From the NCBI GenBank assembly GCA_920105625.2, contig OV050031.1, forward strand, positions 99,143,676 through 99,207,675: a stretch of 64,000 nucleotides of DNA, in the 5' to 3' direction. Both the position numbers and the translations under genes were made by a program. Positions 61,831 to 64,000 of the stretch are shown here, in pieces (position 1 is the first letter of the stretch; each line of letters opens with the position of its first letter). This stretch comes from Clusia tigrina (taxonomy: Eukaryota; Arthropoda; Insecta; Diptera; Clusiidae). Below the pieces are notes generated by a model, which saw only the letters and a program-made list of their open reading frames with translations, had not been told where the DNA came from and searched no databases.

Positions 61831-63789
61831 AGCTTAAATTGACAAGAGGCTCGAGTACTTTATTGTTACAAAATTTCAAGGTTTTATGACGCTCCAGTAA
61901 AAAGTTAAATGCATTTGTGTGTTGCAAACTTTGATAGGTGTAGGACGTACCGTACAAAAGTTAGGGCCATTTGAAGTTTTATCAGTGTTTGATTTGGGAT
62001 TCAAGGGTAGCATAGCTTTGAGCGATAGCTTAAATTGACAAGAGGCTCGAGTACTTTATTGTTACAAAATTTCAAGGTTTTATGACGCTCCAGTAAAAAC
62101 TTACAAGCATTTATATGTTGCAAACTTTGATAGGTGTAGGACGTACCGTATAGAAGTTAGGGCCATTTGAAGTTTTATCAGTGTATGATTTGGGACTCAA
62201 GGGTAGCATAGCTTTGAGCGATAGCTTAAATTGACAAGAGGCTCGAGTACTTTATTGTTACAAAATTTCAAGGTTTTATGACGCTCCAGTGAAAAGTTAC
62301 AAGCATTTGTATGTTGCAAACTTTGATAGGTGTAGGACGTACCGTACAGAAGTTAGGGCCATTTGAAGTTTTATCAGTGTTTGATTTGGGATTCAAGGCT
62401 AGCATAGCTTTGAGCGATAGCTTAAATTGACAAGAGGCTCGAGTACTTTATTGTTACAAAATTTCAATGTTTTATGACGCTCCAGTAAAAAGTTAAATGC
62501 ATTTGTGTGTTCCAAACTTTGATAGGTGTAGGACGTACCGTACAGAAGTTAGGGCCATTTGAAGTTTTATCAGTGTTTGATTTGGGATTCAAGGGTAGCA
62601 TAGCTTTGAGCGATAGCTTAAATTGACAAGAGGCTCGAGTACTTTATTGTTCCAAATTTCAAGGTTTTATGACGCTCCAGTAAAAAGTTACAAGCATTTG
62701 TATGTTGCAAACTTTGATAGGTGTAGGACGTACCGTATAGAATTTAGGGCCATTTGAAGTTTTATCAGTGTTTGATTTGGGACTCAAGGGTAGCATAGCT
62801 TTGAGCGATAGCTTAAATTGACAAGAGGCTCGAGTACTTTATTGTTCCAAAATTTCAAGGTTTTATGACGCTCCAGTAAAAAGTTACAAGCATTTGTATG
62901 TTGCAAACTTTGATAGGTGTAGGACGTACCGTATAGAATTTAGGGCCATTTGAAGTTTTATCAGTGTTTGATTTGGGACTCAAGGGTAGCATAGCTTTGG
63001 GCGATAGCTTAAATTGACAAGCGGCTCGAGTACTTTATTGTTACAAAATTTCAAGGTTTTATGACGCTCCAGTAAAAAGTTAAATGCATTTGTGTGTTGC
63101 AAACTTTGATAGGTGTAGGACGTACCGTACAGAAGTTAGGGCCATTTGAAGTTTTATCAGTGTTTGATTTGGGATTCAAGGGTAGCATAGCTTTGAGCGA
63201 TAGCTTAAATTGACAAGAGGCTCGAGTACTTTATTGTTCCAAAATTTCAAGGTTTTATGACGCTCCAGTAAAAAGTTACAAGCATTTGTATGTTGCAAAC
63301 TTTGATAGGTGTAGGACGTACCGTATAGAATTTAGGGCCATTTGAAGTTTTATCAGTGTTTGATTTGGGACTCAAGGGTAGCATAGCTTTGAGCGATAGC
63401 TTAAATTGACAAGCGGCTCGAGTACTTTATTGTTACAAAATTTCAAGGTTTTATGACGCTCCAGTAAAAAGTTAAATGCATTTGTGTGTTGCAAACTTTG
63501 ATAGGTGTAGGACGTACCGTATAGAATTTAGGGCCATTTGAAGTTTTATCAGTGTATGATTTGGGGCTCAAGGGTAGCATAGCTTTGAGCGATAGCTTAA
63601 ATTGACAAGAGGCTCGAGTACTTTATTGTTACAAAATTTCAATGTTTTATGACGCTCCAGTAAAAAGTTAAATGCATTTGTGTGTTGCAAACTTTGATAG
63701 GTGTAGGACGTACCGTACAGAAGATAGGGCCATTTGAAGTTTTATCAGTGTTTGATTTGGGATTCAAGGGTAGCATAGCTTTGAGCGAT
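61831..63789. repeat. Ten-monomer higher-order cassette, copy 3
   Basis: Same ten classes as the copies at 45,171 and 50,659, at an offset of 11,172 bp (57 units) from copy 2. It is 1,959 bp long because one A is missing in CCAAATTTC near 62,657. Its last B unit reads ACAGAAGATAGG, and a G unit follows instead of D. Confidence 0.86.
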
Positions 63790-64000
63790 AGCTTAAATTG
63801 ACAAGAGGCTCGAGTACTTTATTGTTACAAAATTTCAAGGTTTTATGACGCTCCAGTGAAAAGTTACAAGCATTTGTATGTTGCAAACTTTGATAGGTGT
63901 AGGACGTACCCTACAGAAGTTAGGGCCATTTGAAGTTTTATCAGTGTTTGATTTGGGATTCAAGGGTAGCATAGCTTTGAGCGATAGCTTAAATTGACAA

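Larger units (their letters stand above)
1..64000 (+). repeat. Satellite DNA array, 196-bp monomer, 327 complete head-to-tail copies
   Basis: Seen: the same unit starting AGCTTAAATTGACA recurs every 196 bp from the first base to the last, always in the same orientation. Length bookkeeping is exact. 327 x 196 = 64,092, and the indels found total -107: six 16-bp deletions; five 1-bp deletions paired with five of them; one 5-bp deletion; single-base losses near 20,006, 24,938, 28,948, 41,629 and 62,657; single-base gains near 21,273, 25,640, 25,737 and 33,774. Fifteen bases of another unit end the window. No other sequence interrupts the array, so every stretch without a gene is satellite. Known: arrays of this size and purity are typical of eukaryotic centromeric, pericentromeric or subtelomeric heterochromatin. 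Inferred: the array extends beyond both edges. Which chromosome region or species it comes from cannot be read from the sequence. Confidence 0.99.
42819..64000. repeat. Array domain IIc: right block with 10-monomer higher-order cassettes
   Basis: By eye I can assign nearly all monomers to seven classes. A: AGCGGCT plus AAATGCATTT. B: CAATGTTTTATG plus palindrome, ACAGAAGTT. C: GTTCCAAAATT, ATAGAATTT. D: TTTTATAACGCTCC with GCAATTATATG. E: palindrome with ACAAAAGTT. F: TAAAAACTTACAAGC with TTATATG. G: CCAGTGAAAAG, often AAGGCTAGC. The order E-F-G-B-C-C-A recurs. Neighbouring copies of one class differ at few bases, fewer than in domain I. Only one indel was found in this block (near 62,657). 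Inferred: this is the most recently amplified or most strongly homogenised part of the window. Confidence 0.85.

Noticed and set aside
1..64000. CRISPR array
   Set aside because: Repeats are contiguous 196-bp units without unique spacers, there are no cas genes, and the sequence context is eukaryotic satellite.
1..64000. Transposon, LTR element or defence island hidden in the array
   Set aside because: The length tally of monomers and indels closes exactly on 64,000, so no inserted segment of any size remains unaccounted for.

Overview
The whole 64 kb window is a single uninterrupted satellite DNA array. It is built from one 196-bp monomer repeated head to tail in one orientation. I find no gene, RNA gene, transposon, CRISPR array or unique sequence anywhere in it. 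The length closes exactly: 327 complete monomers x 196 bp = 64,092; the indels I located sum to -107; 15 bp of a 328th unit remain at the right edge; total 64,000. That bookkeeping leaves little room for an unnoticed insertion. An array like this points to nuclear heterochromatin of a eukaryote (centromeric, pericentromeric, subtelomeric or B-chromosome). The monomer does not match any satellite I can recall by sequence, so I name no species. The first monomer is about 37% GC.

The array has a left and a right domain. Domain I (1 to about 19,499) consists of monomers with mostly GAGTGCTTT or GAGTACTTT near base 25, frequent TTCGGGACTT or TTCGGACTT near base 163, and no copy of the palindromic subfamily. 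It holds a seven-copy marker cassette (1.2-9.0 kb), a six-copy pair of length-variant monomers (196/195 + 180 bp), a 963-bp tandem duplication, and a set of three 2-2.3 kb higher-order copies (10.1-18.4 kb).

Domain II (19,500 to 64,000) begins abruptly where a new subfamily appears. Three linked substitutions at monomer bases 78, 80 and 89 create a perfect 10-bp palindrome containing an NsiI site. Domain II subdivides into: IIa (19.5-29.9 kb), dominated by a three-monomer W-X-A unit of 588 bp; IIb (29.9-42.8 kb), with a 5-monomer 980-bp unit in three copies, a long repeat period near 4.1-4.3 kb, and a marker monomer in five copies; and IIc (42.8-64 kb), with duplications at offsets of 4,508 and 5,684/5,488 bp and a 10-monomer, 1.96-kb higher-order cassette in three near-identical copies.

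The short open reading frames that run through many monomers (61-83 codons) are by-products of the repeat. 196 is not divisible by 3, so the frame rotates every unit. Most of the frames start at GTG, and none has coding features. The interest here is structural: layered higher-order repeats whose indels act as a fossil record of the order of duplications, a per-monomer arrangement resembling an RNA polymerase III internal promoter, a newly gained palindrome, and recurrent variants that look like CpG decay.
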